Shown: positions 52,161 to 62,212 of the stretch, one piece after another
Layout: each line of letters begins with the position of its first letter
Position numbering within the stretch: position 1 is the first letter of the stretch
Origin: Leclercia sp. LSNIH1
GTDB lineage: Bacteria > Pseudomonadota > Gammaproteobacteria > Enterobacterales > Enterobacteriaceae
Direction: 5' to 3'
NCBI RefSeq assembly: GCF_002902985.1
Contig: NZ_CP026167.1
Span: 1,054,001 to 1,118,000 of the forward strand
Length of the DNA: 64,000 nucleotides
Translations under genes and position numbers: made by a program
The notes under the pieces: model-generated
What the model was told of the DNA's origin: nothing
Database searches by the model: none
Seen by the model: the letters and a program-made list of their open reading frames with translations, nothing else

Positions 52161-52979
52161 ATGCTCGAATTATCCATAGCGCTTCCGATCAGGGTGCAGA
52201 ATGGCGGCTATTTTATCTCCCGGGGCGTCGGGCGACATCCGGCGCGCAGGCTCGACTCCTGGGAGGTCATCTTTGTGGAAAAGGGGACATTAACGATCCA
52301 GGAGGATACGACGCTGTTTGAGGTCCATGCTGGAGAAAGTCTGCTCCTGTGGCCCCACCGCCGACACAAGGGGATTGAAGATTTTCCTGCCGATTTACGC
52401 TTTTACTGGCTGCATTTTGAAGTTCACGAGCAGGCCGCGCCGTCATCCCTGAGTACGCTGCTGTCGGTGCAGCAGCACGGCAAAACCGGCGATCCGCAGG
52501 CGATGATTGCCCTGTTCCGGCAATTTCTGACCGAACAGGAGAAGCTCCAGCGCAGCCCGGCGCTGGAATTTATTCTGCTGCTGATCCTGCAACAGCTCTC
52601 AGTCATGCCCGGGCAGGAGCTCGCCCCGGACGAAGCGGGCGTCAGCCTGGCGTGGAAGGCGCGGCAGCTGATCAGCACGCAGTTTCACCGGCCGCTCTCC
52701 ACGTCGCAGCTTGCCCGGGAGCTGCACTGCAACGCCGATTATCTGGGGCGGGTGTTTCGTCGGGTCTTTCATCTGACGCTCACCGAGGCTATCCACCGTC
52801 AGCGCGTCAGGGCCGCGGAGAAGTTACTGCTTAATGATGCCGTGTCGCTCAAGGAGGTGGCGGTGCGCTGCGGGTTTAACGACACCGGATATTTCCGGCA
52901 AATTTTTCGTAAGCATACCGGGTTAACGCCCGGCGTCTGGAAGCGCCGCTACTGCAAGGAGCACATCAATTCCGCCTGA
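52161..52979 (+). CDS. AraC-family regulator of the GH127 locus
   Basis: 272 residues. N-terminal cupin-like sugar-sensing domain (FVEKGTLTIQEDTTLFEVHAGESLLLWPHRRH) and two C-terminal helix-turn-helices (STSQLARELHCNADYLGRVFRR and LKEVAVRCGFNDTGYFRQIFRK). Divergent from the GPH-GH127 pair across 226 bases, so it is likely its activator. Effector not known. Confidence 0.87.
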   Translation: MLELSIALPIRVQNGGYFISRGVGRHPARRLDSWEVIFVEKGTLTIQEDTTLFEVHAGESLLLWPHRRHKGIEDFPADLRFYWLHFEVHEQAAPSSLSTLLSVQQHGKTGDPQAMIALFRQFLTEQEKLQRSPALEFILLLILQQLSVMPGQELAPDEAGVSLAWKARQLISTQFHRPLSTSQLARELHCNADYLGRVFRRVFHLTLTEAIHRQRVRAAEKLLLNDAVSLKEVAVRCGFNDTGYFRQIFRKHTGLTPGVWKRRYCKEHINSA

Positions 52980-53104
52980 GCGCTGTGGCAAATGGCCAGT
53001 ATTCGCGGCAGGACGCACAAAAGTGACTTTTTGCCCCGTCTGATCAAAGCGCGTGCCCTGAACACTCTGGCAACCTGACTTTTTCAACAAGGATGGAGCA
53101 GGCG

Positions 53105-53575
53105 ATGAACTCGTTTATTGTTGCGGACCCGGCGAAATGTATTGGCTGTCGCACCTGCGAAGTGGCCTGCGTGGTATCGCACCAGGAGAACCAGAATTGT
53201 GCCGCTGTGACGGCAAAGACCTTTACCTCCCGCATCCGGGTGGTGAAAGGCGGGACGTTCACTACGGCGGTCACCTGCCACCAGTGTGAAGATGCCCCCT
53301 GCGCCAACGTCTGCCCGATGCAGGCGATCCAGCGTGAGCAGGGGGTATGGCGGGTAGAGCAACAGCGCTGTATCGGCTGTAAAAGCTGCATGATTGCCTG
53401 CCCGTTCGGGGCGATGCAGGTGACGGGAGAGGCAGAAGCGGTGCAGGCGCTGAAGTGCGACCGTTGCGCGCACCGCGAAGGTGGACCCGCCTGCGTGGAG
53501 GCCTGTCCAACCCGCGCGTTAAGTTGCGTCGATCCTGCCAGATTACGTGCCGAACGGCTGCGTTATCTGGCATAA
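53105..53575 (+). CDS. 4Fe-4S ferredoxin-like electron carrier (YsaA/HydN type)
   Basis: 156 residues with four [4Fe-4S] motifs: CIGCRTCEVAC, CHQCEDAPCANVCP, CIGCKSCMIACPFGA and CDRCAHREGGPACVEACP. Same family as HydN/FdhF-linked and HybA-type Fe-S subunits; at this locus E. coli has ysaA next to avtA. No signal peptide, so cytosolic. The redox partner is not in the window. An upstream in-frame ATG (53093) is less likely than 53105, which follows GGAGCAGG. Ends 4 bases from the convergent avtA. Confidence 0.87.
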   Translation: MNSFIVADPAKCIGCRTCEVACVVSHQENQNCAAVTAKTFTSRIRVVKGGTFTTAVTCHQCEDAPCANVCPMQAIQREQGVWRVEQQRCIGCKSCMIACPFGAMQVTGEAEAVQALKCDRCAHREGGPACVEACPTRALSCVDPARLRAERLRYLA

Positions 53576-53579
53576 ATCA

Positions 53580-54836
53580 TTACTGACCGTTTTCCCGCCA
53601 GGCGAGGTCGATCTCCTCGGCGAGGATCTTCACACCCGCTTCGATTTTTTCTGGGTCCGGGACATAGTTCATGCGCATGCACTGGTGGGTGTGCGGCCAT
53701 GGCTTGTCCAGCCCCGGGAAGAAATAATCCCCCGGCACCATCAATACACCGCGCTTTTTCAGACGCTGATAGAGCAGTTCGGTGGTGATCGGCAGATCCT
53801 TAAACCACAGCCAGAGGAAAATTGCCCCTTCGGGTTTGTGGATCAGACAGCGCTCTTCCGGGAGATAGCGGCGGATAGTCGCAATGGTCTCCTGGACGCG
53901 CTGATAGTAGAAGGGCTTAATCACCTCGTTGGACAGGCGCAGCAGATCGTTGCGCTTAATCATCTCGCACATCATTGCCGGGCCGATCCCGCCAGGGGAG
54001 AGGCTGATGATGCCGTTCATGTTGGTAATGGCGGTGATAATTTTCTCATTGGCGATGATAATCCCGCAGCGGCTACCCGGCAGACCCAGCTTGGAGAGGC
54101 TCATGCACAGCACAATGTTCGGGTTCCACAGCGGACGCGCTTCGCTGAAGATAATGCCCGGGAAGGGGACCCCGTAGGCGTTATCGATCACCAGCGGAAT
54201 ATCATGCTGGTTCGCCAGCGCATCCAGCTTAATCAGCTCTTCATCGGTGATGACGTTGCCGGTCGGGTTGGTGGGGCGCGAGACGCAGATCATCCCGGTC
54301 TCTTCGCCAATATGCAGATGCTCAAAATCGACGTGATATTTGAACTGGCCTTCCGGCAGTAGCTCGATGTTCGGGCGCGCGGCGACGAAAAGATCGTCCT
54401 CAAGGCCGGAGTCGGCATAACCGATGTACTCCGGCGTCAGCGGGAAGAGCACTTTTTTGGTGGTGCCGTCGGCACGTCGTCCCGCGAAGAGGTTAAATAA
54501 GTAGAAAAACGCGCTCTGGCTGCCATTTGTCAGAGCAATGTTCTGTGGATCAATCTCCCAGCCGAGGGTGTCGCGCAGCATCTCAGCCAGGGCAGCAAGC
54601 AGCTCGGTTTTGCCCTGTGGGCCGTCGTAATTGCACAGCGCATCTCTGGCTTTGCCATTTTCCAGCATGTCCGCGAGGAGCGTCTGAAAATAGGCGTTCA
54701 TCTCAGGGATTTGTGCCGGGTTACCGCCGCCGAGCATGATGGCGCCCGGTGTGCGCAGCCCGTCGTTGAGATCCTCCATCAGGCGGGTAATGCCTGAATG
54801 GCGGGTGAATTTGTCGCCGAAAAGTGAAAAAGTCAT
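53580..54836 (-). CDS. avtA: Valine-pyruvate aminotransferase (transaminase C)
   Basis: PLP enzyme that exchanges the amino group between valine/alanine and pyruvate/2-ketoisovalerate. 418 residues, E. coli AvtA being 417. PLP features: LTNGSQSAFFYLFNLF, SRPTNPTGNVI, and the lysine in MSLSKLGLPGSRCG; C-terminal arginine in CMRMNYV binds the carboxylate. Single-gene unit; in E. coli it is repressed by alanine and leucine. Confidence 0.96.
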   Translation of the reverse strand: MTFSLFGDKFTRHSGITRLMEDLNDGLRTPGAIMLGGGNPAQIPEMNAYFQTLLADMLENGKARDALCNYDGPQGKTELLAALAEMLRDTLGWEIDPQNIALTNGSQSAFFYLFNLFAGRRADGTTKKVLFPLTPEYIGYADSGLEDDLFVAARPNIELLPEGQFKYHVDFEHLHIGEETGMICVSRPTNPTGNVITDEELIKLDALANQHDIPLVIDNAYGVPFPGIIFSEARPLWNPNIVLCMSLSKLGLPGSRCGIIIANEKIITAITNMNGIISLSPGGIGPAMMCEMIKRNDLLRLSNEVIKPFYYQRVQETIATIRRYLPEERCLIHKPEGAIFLWLWFKDLPITTELLYQRLKKRGVLMVPGDYFFPGLDKPWPHTHQCMRMNYVPDPEKIEAGVKILAEEIDLAWRENGQ

Positions 54837-54971
54837 AGCAGGTGATCTGTCGAGCGTGTTCTAAGTGTGGCTCACCATAACGCTACAACTGCGCAGGTGC
54901 AAATCAGCGTCGAAACGAAGATGTGTGACTTTATGTTGTTAGTTTGCTATCAGGTAGCAATTTATCCTGCA

Positions 54972-54997
54972 CCCCTCTCCCGTAGGAGAGGGATTTT
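54972..54997. repeat. GC-rich inverted repeat, short copy D
   Basis: CCCTCTCC CGTA GGAGAGGG hairpin followed by ATTTTG on the + strand. It lies 12 bases beyond the malS stop (minus strand) and may also act in 3'-end formation. Related in composition to copies A-C. Confidence 0.55.
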
Positions 54998-55008
54998 GCC
55001 CCAGCCGA

Positions 55009-57039
55009 TCAGCGATTACCCGCCCACACCACCATCACCTTGTCGCCCTGATGCTCGCGGACAAAGCCGTAGCCCTGAGGCATCGTCAGCGTGGTTTGTC
55101 TGCCTTCACCGATCGCCGGATGGCGGGCGCGGAACTGCCCGAGCCGCTGCCAGTGGGCGACGTTTGCAGCCTGCGAGCCGTTGATATCCTGCCAGTTCAT
55201 GTCCGATCGCGTGCCCTGTAAGGGATCGGAGCCCGTCGGGCCGAACGGTCTTGCAGATTCATCGCCATAAAAGATCTGTACGCTGCCCGGCGCCAGCAAC
55301 AGCAGCTCTGCCGCACGCTGGTCACCCTCGCGGAACAGACGGGTATCGTGAGAGGAGAGATAGCTCAGGACGTTAAAGCTCTGCAGCTTTTCCGCCATCT
55401 GCTGCCAGGTCAGGTCAATGTCCGCCAGACAATCTACCGCTTTGGCCGCCTGCTCCTGGTAATCAAAATTGATCATCGCATCGAAGCCGTGACGGTAGTA
55501 ATCGCTCTGCATTACCCCGTGCCCCCAGGATTCACCGGTCATCCAGAACGGGGCATCGTCGAGTTTTTTCTCCGGGTTGGCCGCTTTCCATGCTTTAAGG
55601 GCATCGCTGGCCTGGTCTTTCAGCTGCTGCCAGCCCGCCAGCTCAACATGCTTGGCGGTATCAACGCGGAAACCGTCGATGCCGTATTCACGCACCCACT
55701 GACTCAGCCAGTGGGTGAGGTAATCCCGGGGCGTGTAACCGTCAATGGCCTTCGCCCGGGTGTCGGGCTTGTGGCGATAAAAATTCGGTAAGCCTGATGG
55801 GGTGGTCGATTCCGTCTTCAGGTCCGGCAGGAAGGCCAGCGACATGGTCAGATCGTCGAAGCCGGGGTTGTCATAATCGCCGATATCGGTGCGTACCCAC
55901 TTCTTGCCCCACCAGTTTTCCCAGCCCGCTTTATCGCTGAAGTTGATGTAGTCATTAAAGCTGTGCCAGCTCTGTCCGATGCCCGGTTTCCAGTCAGTCC
56001 AGCGTTCGCCCAGGGTTTTCTTCAGCTCTTCGCCCTGCAGATAGAGCGATCCGAACTGGTACGCCTGCATGTCCGCCAGCGTCGCGTAACCGGTGTGGTT
56101 CATCACCACGTCAAACAGGATGCGGATCCCCCGGCGGTGAGCTTCATCCACCAGCTGACGTAAATCATCCTCCGTACCCATGTTGGCATCGAGCCGGGTC
56201 CAGTCCTGGGTGTAATAGCCGTGATAGGCGTAATGGGGGAAATCGCCTTTCGTTCCGCCCCCGACCCAGCCGTGGATCTGCTCCAGCGGGGAGCTGATCC
56301 ACAGGGCGTTAACGCCAAGCTGTTGCAGATAATCCAGTTTGCTGGTGAGTCCTTTCAGGTCGCCGCCGTGGAAGGTGCCGATCTCCTGCATGCCATCTTT
56401 ATGGCGCCCGTAGCTGTTGTCATTGGCCGGATCGCCATTCTCAAACCGGTCGGTGAGAACAAAATAGACGGTGGCGTTTTGCCAACTGAACGGGGCGGGC
56501 TTGTCCTTTTCTGCCCGCTCAAGTAACAGCAGGCCGTTGCTCCCCGGTGCGGGTTGCAGGGTAATTTTACCCTGCTGCACCGTCGCGGTCTGTTTGCTGT
56601 AAAAATCACGCACCACGCTCCCTTCCGGGAAGGTATTGCTGACATCGAGCGTCAACGGTTTGCCGTCCCATTTGGGACACTGGCGCACTACCGATGCCAC
56701 CGCCTGTTCGTTGGCGCTGGCAACGGTCAACATCAGCGTTGGCGTGCCGGAGCGGGTATCAATTCGTGCCTGATAATCCCCGTCGCGGAAGATGCGCCAC
56801 TGCGCCGGATCGCCTTCGCACGGCTTCAGTGACATCATCTCGTTGAGTTTTATGGCGTTGGTGGGTTGCCAGCACGCCTTGTCAAAACTCAACGTCAGCG
56901 GGCGGGTACCCTTCGTCAGCTTTGCCTGTGCCGTGAAGACGCCCGTTCCTTCAGCGGTAAAGGCTGGAAAGCCGGGGGCGGACCAGTCGGCGCTGGCCAG
57001 TGCAGGCAAGAACAGAAGAGCGAGAGCAGAACGTTTCAT
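55009..57039 (-). CDS. malS: Periplasmic alpha-amylase
   Basis: Cleaves long maltodextrins in the periplasm. 676 residues, the length of E. coli MalS. Signal peptide MKRSALALLFLPALASA, an N-terminal module with paired cysteines, then a GH13 barrel: FDVVMNHTG, nucleophile Asp in DGFRVDTAKHVE, acid Glu in TGESWGHG, and SSHDTRLF. In E. coli it belongs to the MalT regulon; MalT-like boxes are visible in its upstream region. Confidence 0.96.
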   Translation of the reverse strand: MKRSALALLFLPALASADWSAPGFPAFTAEGTGVFTAQAKLTKGTRPLTLSFDKACWQPTNAIKLNEMMSLKPCEGDPAQWRIFRDGDYQARIDTRSGTPTLMLTVASANEQAVASVVRQCPKWDGKPLTLDVSNTFPEGSVVRDFYSKQTATVQQGKITLQPAPGSNGLLLLERAEKDKPAPFSWQNATVYFVLTDRFENGDPANDNSYGRHKDGMQEIGTFHGGDLKGLTSKLDYLQQLGVNALWISSPLEQIHGWVGGGTKGDFPHYAYHGYYTQDWTRLDANMGTEDDLRQLVDEAHRRGIRILFDVVMNHTGYATLADMQAYQFGSLYLQGEELKKTLGERWTDWKPGIGQSWHSFNDYINFSDKAGWENWWGKKWVRTDIGDYDNPGFDDLTMSLAFLPDLKTESTTPSGLPNFYRHKPDTRAKAIDGYTPRDYLTHWLSQWVREYGIDGFRVDTAKHVELAGWQQLKDQASDALKAWKAANPEKKLDDAPFWMTGESWGHGVMQSDYYRHGFDAMINFDYQEQAAKAVDCLADIDLTWQQMAEKLQSFNVLSYLSSHDTRLFREGDQRAAELLLLAPGSVQIFYGDESARPFGPTGSDPLQGTRSDMNWQDINGSQAANVAHWQRLGQFRARHPAIGEGRQTTLTMPQGYGFVREHQGDKVMVVWAGNR

Positions 57040-57352
57040 ACCATTTTCCTGTCACAGCATTTTGCTCAGTTTGCCATCTATTCTAGTGGGCAAACTCATC
57101 CCCTGGCGCTATCGCGCAGGGAGGAGCAACGAGGGTGAGTGATCTCACGCTAAGTACGCTATTTAACTGCGATATTGAGCACGTTTTCGCGAGAATGATG
57201 CTGAAACGCGCAGATTCCAGGTGACAGGGTTTCAGATTTGGACTATTTCTAATGGTGCTCTTCTCGTCTATTTTTGCTAGGATTTGAGATTCGCCTCTCA
57301 ATTTTGGAAAAAAATAAGGTGTTGGAATGTTTCTATCCGACCAGGAGACCTA
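57040..57352. promoter_or_regulatory. Divergent malS-bax spacer with MalT-like boxes
   Basis: 313 bases. CTCATCCCC at 57095-57103 reads GGGGATGAG on the malS strand, a consensus MalT box (GGGGA(T/G)GAGG), 56 bases before the mal[13 protein letters not shown] at 57118-57126 is a second, oppositely oriented box-like sequence. The bax-proximal part (57130-57352) holds an A/T-rich stretch but no site I recognise. Confidence 0.5.
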
Positions 57353-58180
57353 ATGATATCGACTCCCATTCGACGATATGGGGCTGCGATACTCATGTTA
57401 CTCACCACGGCATTTTCTGGTGGGGTGCTTGCAAAGACGCACACGGATACAACGAGTAAGAAAGCCCACGTCATAAAGACGACAGCAAGTAGTAAGGTTA
57501 GCAGTAAACAAGAGTATTCTCGCAATAGTGCAAAGAGTAGTTCACTTCCTGATTTGCGAAAATACCCTTCCGGAACACCAAGGAAAAAAGCGTTTCTCCG
57601 GACGGTAATGCCTTACATTACAAGTCAAAATGCCGCGATTACGGCGGATCGTAACTGGCTTATTTCCAAGCAGTACGACAGCCGCTGGTCGCCGTCCGAG
57701 CGTGCGCGCCTGAAAGAGATAGCCAAAAACTATAAAGTGAGCTGGAACGGGAACACACGTCGTGTACCGTGGAACACCTTGCTTGAGCGTGTGGATATCA
57801 TCCCAGGCAGCATGGTCGCAACGATGGCAGCAGCCGAAAGTGGCTGGGGTACCTCTAAGCTGGCTCGTAGCAATAACAACCTGTTTGGCATGAAATGTGC
57901 GAAAGGTCGTTGTAACAATGCGCCGGGCAAAGTGAAAGGTTACTCGCAGTTTGAATCGGTAAAAGATTCCGTGAATGCGTATGTTGTTAACCTGAACACG
58001 CATCCGGCCTATAAATCCTTCCGTAAGTCGCGTGCGCAGCTGCGTAAAGCAGATCAGGAAGTGACGGCGAGCACGATGATCCACAAGCTGAAAGGTTACT
58101 CAACCCAGGGCCAACGCTATAACAACTATCTGTTTGCGATGTACCAGGATAACCAGCGCTTAATTGCCGCTCATATGTAA
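57353..58180 (+). CDS. bax: Bax protein, GH73/FlgJ-type glucosaminidase domain
   Basis: 275 residues (E. coli Bax 274). N-terminal hydrophobic segment ending LAKTH (signal or anchor), a Lys/Ser-rich linker (about 30-75), then a FlgJ/mannosyl-glycoprotein endo-beta-N-acetylglucosaminidase domain: IDIIPGS-like VDIIPGSMVATMAAAESGWG with the catalytic Glu, and NNNLFGMKC. Presumed peptidoglycan hydrolase in the periplasm; the role is not established. AGGAGACCTA before ATG 57353 chooses this start. Confidence 0.93.
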   Translation: MISTPIRRYGAAILMLLTTAFSGGVLAKTHTDTTSKKAHVIKTTASSKVSSKQEYSRNSAKSSSLPDLRKYPSGTPRKKAFLRTVMPYITSQNAAITADRNWLISKQYDSRWSPSERARLKEIAKNYKVSWNGNTRRVPWNTLLERVDIIPGSMVATMAAAESGWGTSKLARSNNNLFGMKCAKGRCNNAPGKVKGYSQFESVKDSVNAYVVNLNTHPAYKSFRKSRAQLRKADQEVTASTMIHKLKGYSTQGQRYNNYLFAMYQDNQRLIAAHM

Positions 58181-58184
58181 TCTT

Positions 58185-58218
58185 AAAAAAAGGCCTTCCA
58201 TCCGGAAGGCCTTTTTTA
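58185..58218. terminator. Bidirectional terminator between bax and xylR
   Basis: AAAAAAGGCCTTCC / GGAAGGCCTTTTTT with a 4-base loop; A-run and T-run on either side serve both convergent genes. Confidence 0.95.
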
Positions 58219-58219
58219 T

Positions 58220-59398
58220 TTATATCAGTACTTCACTGTAGCGATCGCGATACTCTTTCGGCGTGGTGTCATACTCTTTTTTAAAGACCGAATAGAAATA
58301 CTGCAACGACGGATAACCGCACATCTGGGAAATCTCATTAATGGAGAGCGAGGTCGAAATCAGCAGGCTGCGGGCTTTCTCCAGTTTCTCTGCATGGATA
58401 ACCGCATGGATCGTCTCGCCCACCTCTTCTTTAAAGCGCTTCTCCAGATTTGAACGCGAAATCCCTACCGCATCCAGCACCTGATCCACTTTGATGCCTT
58501 TGCAGGCGTGGTTACGAATGTAGTGCATGGCCTGAATGACGGCAGGGTCGTTCAGCGAGCGGTAATCCGTTGAGCGTCGCTCCACCACACGAACCGGTGG
58601 CACCAGCAGACGTTGCAGGGGAAGATTTTCGTTATCCAGCAGCCGGTGCAGCAGCTTGGCCGCCTGATAGCCCATCTGACGTGTTCCCTGCGCCACGGAC
58701 GACAGCGCCACGCGTGACAGGTAGCGGGTGAGCTCTTCATTATCGATCCCGATGACGCACAGCTTCTCCGGCACCGGAATATGCAGATGTTCGCACACCT
58801 GCAGCACGTGCCGGGCGCGGGCATCGGTCACGGCGATAATGCCGGTCTGCGGCGGCAGGGTTTGCAGCCAGTCGGCGAGACGGTTCTGCGCGTGCTGCCA
58901 GTTTTCCGGGGCCGTTTCCAGCCCCTGATAAACCACGCCGCGATACTTCTCCTTTGCGACCAGCTGACAGAAAGCATATTCCCGTTCCGCCGCCCAGCGT
59001 TTTCCGCTGGAGGTGGGCAAACCATAAAAGGCGAAGCGGTGAACCCCTTTTTCTTTGAGATGTAGAAACGCGCTCTCTACCAGGGCGTGGTTGTCGGTGG
59101 CGATATAGTGAACGGCAGGGTAGTGTTCCGGCTGGTGGTAAGAGCCGCCGACGCCGACGATGGGGACGTCGACATCGACCAGCAGTTGCTGGATAACGGC
59201 GTCGTCAAAATCCGCGATGACGCCGTCGCCCAGCCAGTCTTTGATATTTTCGATTCGCGTGCGGAAATCTTCTTCGATGAAAATATCCCACTCGGATTGC
59301 GACGCCTGCAAATATTCCCCAACGCCCTCGACGACCTGACGGTCATAAGCTTTGTTGGCATTGAATAACAACGTAATGCGGTGACGCTTCTCAAACAT
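58220..59398 (-). CDS. xylR: Xylose operon activator XylR
   Basis: 392 residues, as in E. coli. Unusual AraC-family protein: an N-terminal LacI/periplasmic-binding-like domain that binds D-xylose (about 1-280) and C-terminal double helix-turn-helix (SRSNLEKRFKEE and SINEISQMCGYPSLQYFYSVFKK). With xylose it activates the divergent xylAB and xylFGH promoters. 42-base gap after xylH. Confidence 0.96.
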   Translation of the reverse strand: MFEKRHRITLLFNANKAYDRQVVEGVGEYLQASQSEWDIFIEEDFRTRIENIKDWLGDGVIADFDDAVIQQLLVDVDVPIVGVGGSYHQPEHYPAVHYIATDNHALVESAFLHLKEKGVHRFAFYGLPTSSGKRWAAEREYAFCQLVAKEKYRGVVYQGLETAPENWQHAQNRLADWLQTLPPQTGIIAVTDARARHVLQVCEHLHIPVPEKLCVIGIDNEELTRYLSRVALSSVAQGTRQMGYQAAKLLHRLLDNENLPLQRLLVPPVRVVERRSTDYRSLNDPAVIQAMHYIRNHACKGIKVDQVLDAVGISRSNLEKRFKEEVGETIHAVIHAEKLEKARSLLISTSLSINEISQMCGYPSLQYFYSVFKKEYDTTPKEYRDRYSEVLI

Positions 59399-59440
59399 GG
59401 CGCTATTTTTCCAGTATCAGTGACAGATGAAAAGGCATCC

Positions 59441-60622
59441 TCAGGCGCGCCGTTTGGTAGCGGAATCCATCCATACCGCCAGCAACAAAATGGCACCCTT
59501 GACGATATACTGCCAGAATGTCGGGACGTCCATCATACTCATTCCGTTATCCAGCGACGCCATAATAAATGCCCCCATAACTGCCCCTGCGACGCTACCG
59601 ACACCTCCGGCAAGACTGGTTCCGCCGATGACACAGGCGGCGATGGCATCGAGTTCGGCAATATTCCCGGCAGACGGCGAGCCCGCACCCAGACGCGAGC
59701 TTAAGATCAGGCCCGCTACGGCAACCATCAGGCCATTAATGGCAAAGACGGCAAGTTTGGTGCGTTCAACATTAATACCTGACAGACGTGCGGCTTCAAG
59801 GTTGCCGCCGATGGCATAAATACGCCGGCCAAAGGCGGTGCGGGTCGCCATAAACATGCCTGCCAGTAATAACAGAACCAGTATCAGCACCGGCGTTGGC
59901 ACGCCACGATAGTCGTTCAGCAGCCAGATTGCCCCCAGCACGATCACCGCCGTCAGCGCCTGACGCCCAACGACAGAGGTGGAAGGCGTTGTGGCTAACC
60001 CTAACGCCTGCCGGCGCATTCTGCCGCGCCATTGCCAGGCGACAAACGCCATCAGGCCAATCGCGCCGAGGGTAAAACCGACTCCGCCGGAGAGATAGCT
60101 CTGCCCAATCTGCGACATGGAGGCGCTGGTGGGGGAGACGGTGGTGCCGTTGGTGATACCAATCAGAATGCCGCGGAAGGCCAGCATTCCCGCCAGCGTG
60201 ACGATAAACGACGGTACTTTGCGGTAGGCCACCCACCAGCCGTTCCAGGTGCCGAGCAGTAGACCGAGTAACAAGGTGACGACCACGGTGAGCGGCAGCG
60301 GCCAGCCCAGCCAGACGTCGAAAATCGCCGCCACGCCCCCCAGCAGGCCCATCATTGAGCCCACGGAGAGGTCGATTTCCGCGGAGATAATCACAAACAC
60401 CATCCCCACCGCCAGAATGCCGGTAATGGCGGTCTGGCGCAGCAGGTTGGAGACGTTACGCGCGCTGAGATAGGAGCCGTCGGTCATCCAGGTGAAGAAC
60501 AGCATGATCGCCACGATAGCGGCAATCATGACAAACACCTGCAGATTGAGCGCTTTTAGCCCGGAAAACAGACCCGGTGCGGGTGCCGTGACTTTTAACT
60601 CAGAGGGGTTGCTTTTCGACAT
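59441..60622 (-). CDS. xylH: D-xylose ABC transporter permease
   Basis: 393-residue polytopic inner-membrane protein of the ribose/xylose permease family (BPD_transp_2), about 10-12 segments, with [16 protein letters not shown] and [23 protein letters not shown] as the family signatures. Overlaps the end of xylG by 23 bases. The C-terminus ends DSATKRRA. Confidence 0.95.
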   Translation of the reverse strand: MSKSNPSELKVTAPAPGLFSGLKALNLQVFVMIAAIVAIMLFFTWMTDGSYLSARNVSNLLRQTAITGILAVGMVFVIISAEIDLSVGSMMGLLGGVAAIFDVWLGWPLPLTVVVTLLLGLLLGTWNGWWVAYRKVPSFIVTLAGMLAFRGILIGITNGTTVSPTSASMSQIGQSYLSGGVGFTLGAIGLMAFVAWQWRGRMRRQALGLATTPSTSVVGRQALTAVIVLGAIWLLNDYRGVPTPVLILVLLLLAGMFMATRTAFGRRIYAIGGNLEAARLSGINVERTKLAVFAINGLMVAVAGLILSSRLGAGSPSAGNIAELDAIAACVIGGTSLAGGVGSVAGAVMGAFIMASLDNGMSMMDVPTFWQYIVKGAILLLAVWMDSATKRRA

Positions 60623-62141
60623 GGCGTTCGCTCCTTAGTGCGGCTTCCATCACCTGTTCCTGCGTCAGGTTCTGGTTTATCAGGTTGGCTTTCAGTTTTC
60701 CTTCGTGCATCACCAGTACCCGGTCACTCAGACCCAGCACTTCGGGAAGCTCCGAGGAGATCACAATCACGGCGATACCCTGCTGGACCAGCTGGTTGAT
60801 CAGCTTGTAGATTTCGTATTTCGCACCGATATCAATCCCGCGGGTCGGTTCATCGAGGATCAGAATGCGCGGGTTGAGCAACAGGCAGCGGGCGAGGATC
60901 GCCTTCTGCTGATTGCCCCCGCTCAGGCGGCCAATCGCCAGCTCCGGGGAGGAAGTTTTGACTTTCAGCTGCTGTAAAGAGTGAAGAATGCAGTGCTGTT
61001 CCGCGGCATCATCCAGACTGCTCAGCGTGCCGCTGAACTGATCTAATGCGGCAAGGGTGATGTTTTTGCCCACCGCCATCACCGGTACGATGCCATCTTT
61101 TTTGCGATCTTCCGGCACCATCGCGATACCCTGGGCGATGGCCTGCTGACAGTTTTTGATCTCTACCTGCTGCCCATCAATAAAGATGCTGCCCTCCCAG
61201 CGGCCAGGCCAGACGCCGAACAGACACTGCACAGCCTCGGTGCGCCCGGCGCCAACCAGCCCGGCCACCCCCAGGATCTCACCGCGATGCAGCGAGAAAG
61301 AGACATCATTGACCCGTTTAATATGGCGATTCACCGGATGCCAGGCGGTAAGATGCTCCACGCGCAGCACCTCTTCCCCCAGGGTGTGGGGTTCGTTCGG
61401 GTAGAGCGCGGTCAGCTCACGGCCCACCATCATGGTAATAATGTCGTCCTCGCTCATCCCCTGCGCTTCCCGGGTGCCGATATGCTGCCCGTCGCGAATT
61501 ACGCATACCGTGTCCGAAATCGCTTTCACTTCGTTGAGCTTGTGGGAGATATAAATGCAGGCAATCCCGTGGTTTTGCAGGTCACGAATGATGTCCAGCA
61601 ATACCGCGGTTTCCTGTTCCGTCAGCGATGCTGTTGGTTCATCGAGGATCAGCAGACGCACCTGTTTGTTCAGGGCCTTGGCGATCTCCACGAGTTGCTG
61701 CTGTCCCAGACCTAAATCGCCCACCCGGGTGTCGGGGGAGATCGTCAGACTGACCTGCGCCAGCAGCTTCTCGCAGCGCAAGGTCATGGTGTCGTAATCC
61801 AGGACGCCGTGGCGGGTTACCTCGGCACCGAGGAAGATATTTTCCAGCACGGTCAGATGCTTCACCAGCGCCAGCTCCTGGTGAATGATGGCGATCCCTT
61901 TGCGCTCGGTGTCGCGGATATGCGTGGCCTGCAGCGTTTCGCCGGAAAAGACAATTTCACCCTCGTAGCTGCCGTGAGGATAGATGCCACACAAAACCTT
62001 CATTAAGGTGGATTTGCCCGAGCCATTTTCGCCGCATAACGACATGATCTCGCCGGGGTTTAAGCGCAGGCTGACGTTGTCGACGGCCTTCACCGCGCCA
62101 AACGCTTTGGTGATACTTTTCATTTCAAGTAAATAAGACAT
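60600..62141 (-). CDS. xylG: D-xylose ABC transporter ATP-binding protein
   Basis: 513 residues with two ABC domains, as in E. coli. First: Walker [10 protein letters not shown], signature [15 protein letters not shown], Walker [11 protein letters not shown]. Second: degenerate Walker [10 protein letters not shown], signature [15 protein letters not shown], Walker [11 protein letters not shown]. Energises xylose import together with XylF and XylH. Confidence 0.96.
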   Translation of the reverse strand: MSYLLEMKSITKAFGAVKAVDNVSLRLNPGEIMSLCGENGSGKSTLMKVLCGIYPHGSYEGEIVFSGETLQATHIRDTERKGIAIIHQELALVKHLTVLENIFLGAEVTRHGVLDYDTMTLRCEKLLAQVSLTISPDTRVGDLGLGQQQLVEIAKALNKQVRLLILDEPTASLTEQETAVLLDIIRDLQNHGIACIYISHKLNEVKAISDTVCVIRDGQHIGTREAQGMSEDDIITMMVGRELTALYPNEPHTLGEEVLRVEHLTAWHPVNRHIKRVNDVSFSLHRGEILGVAGLVGAGRTEAVQCLFGVWPGRWEGSIFIDGQQVEIKNCQQAIAQGIAMVPEDRKKDGIVPVMAVGKNITLAALDQFSGTLSSLDDAAEQHCILHSLQQLKVKTSSPELAIGRLSGGNQQKAILARCLLLNPRILILDEPTRGIDIGAKYEIYKLINQLVQQGIAVIVISSELPEVLGLSDRVLVMHEGKLKANLINQNLTQEQVMEAALRSERHVEKQPL

Positions 62142-62212
62142 AACTGCTCCACATGACCCGAAGGAAAACAGTACAAGTCGATGTGCCCCCGCAAGCCGGG
62201 GGCGATGATGGA

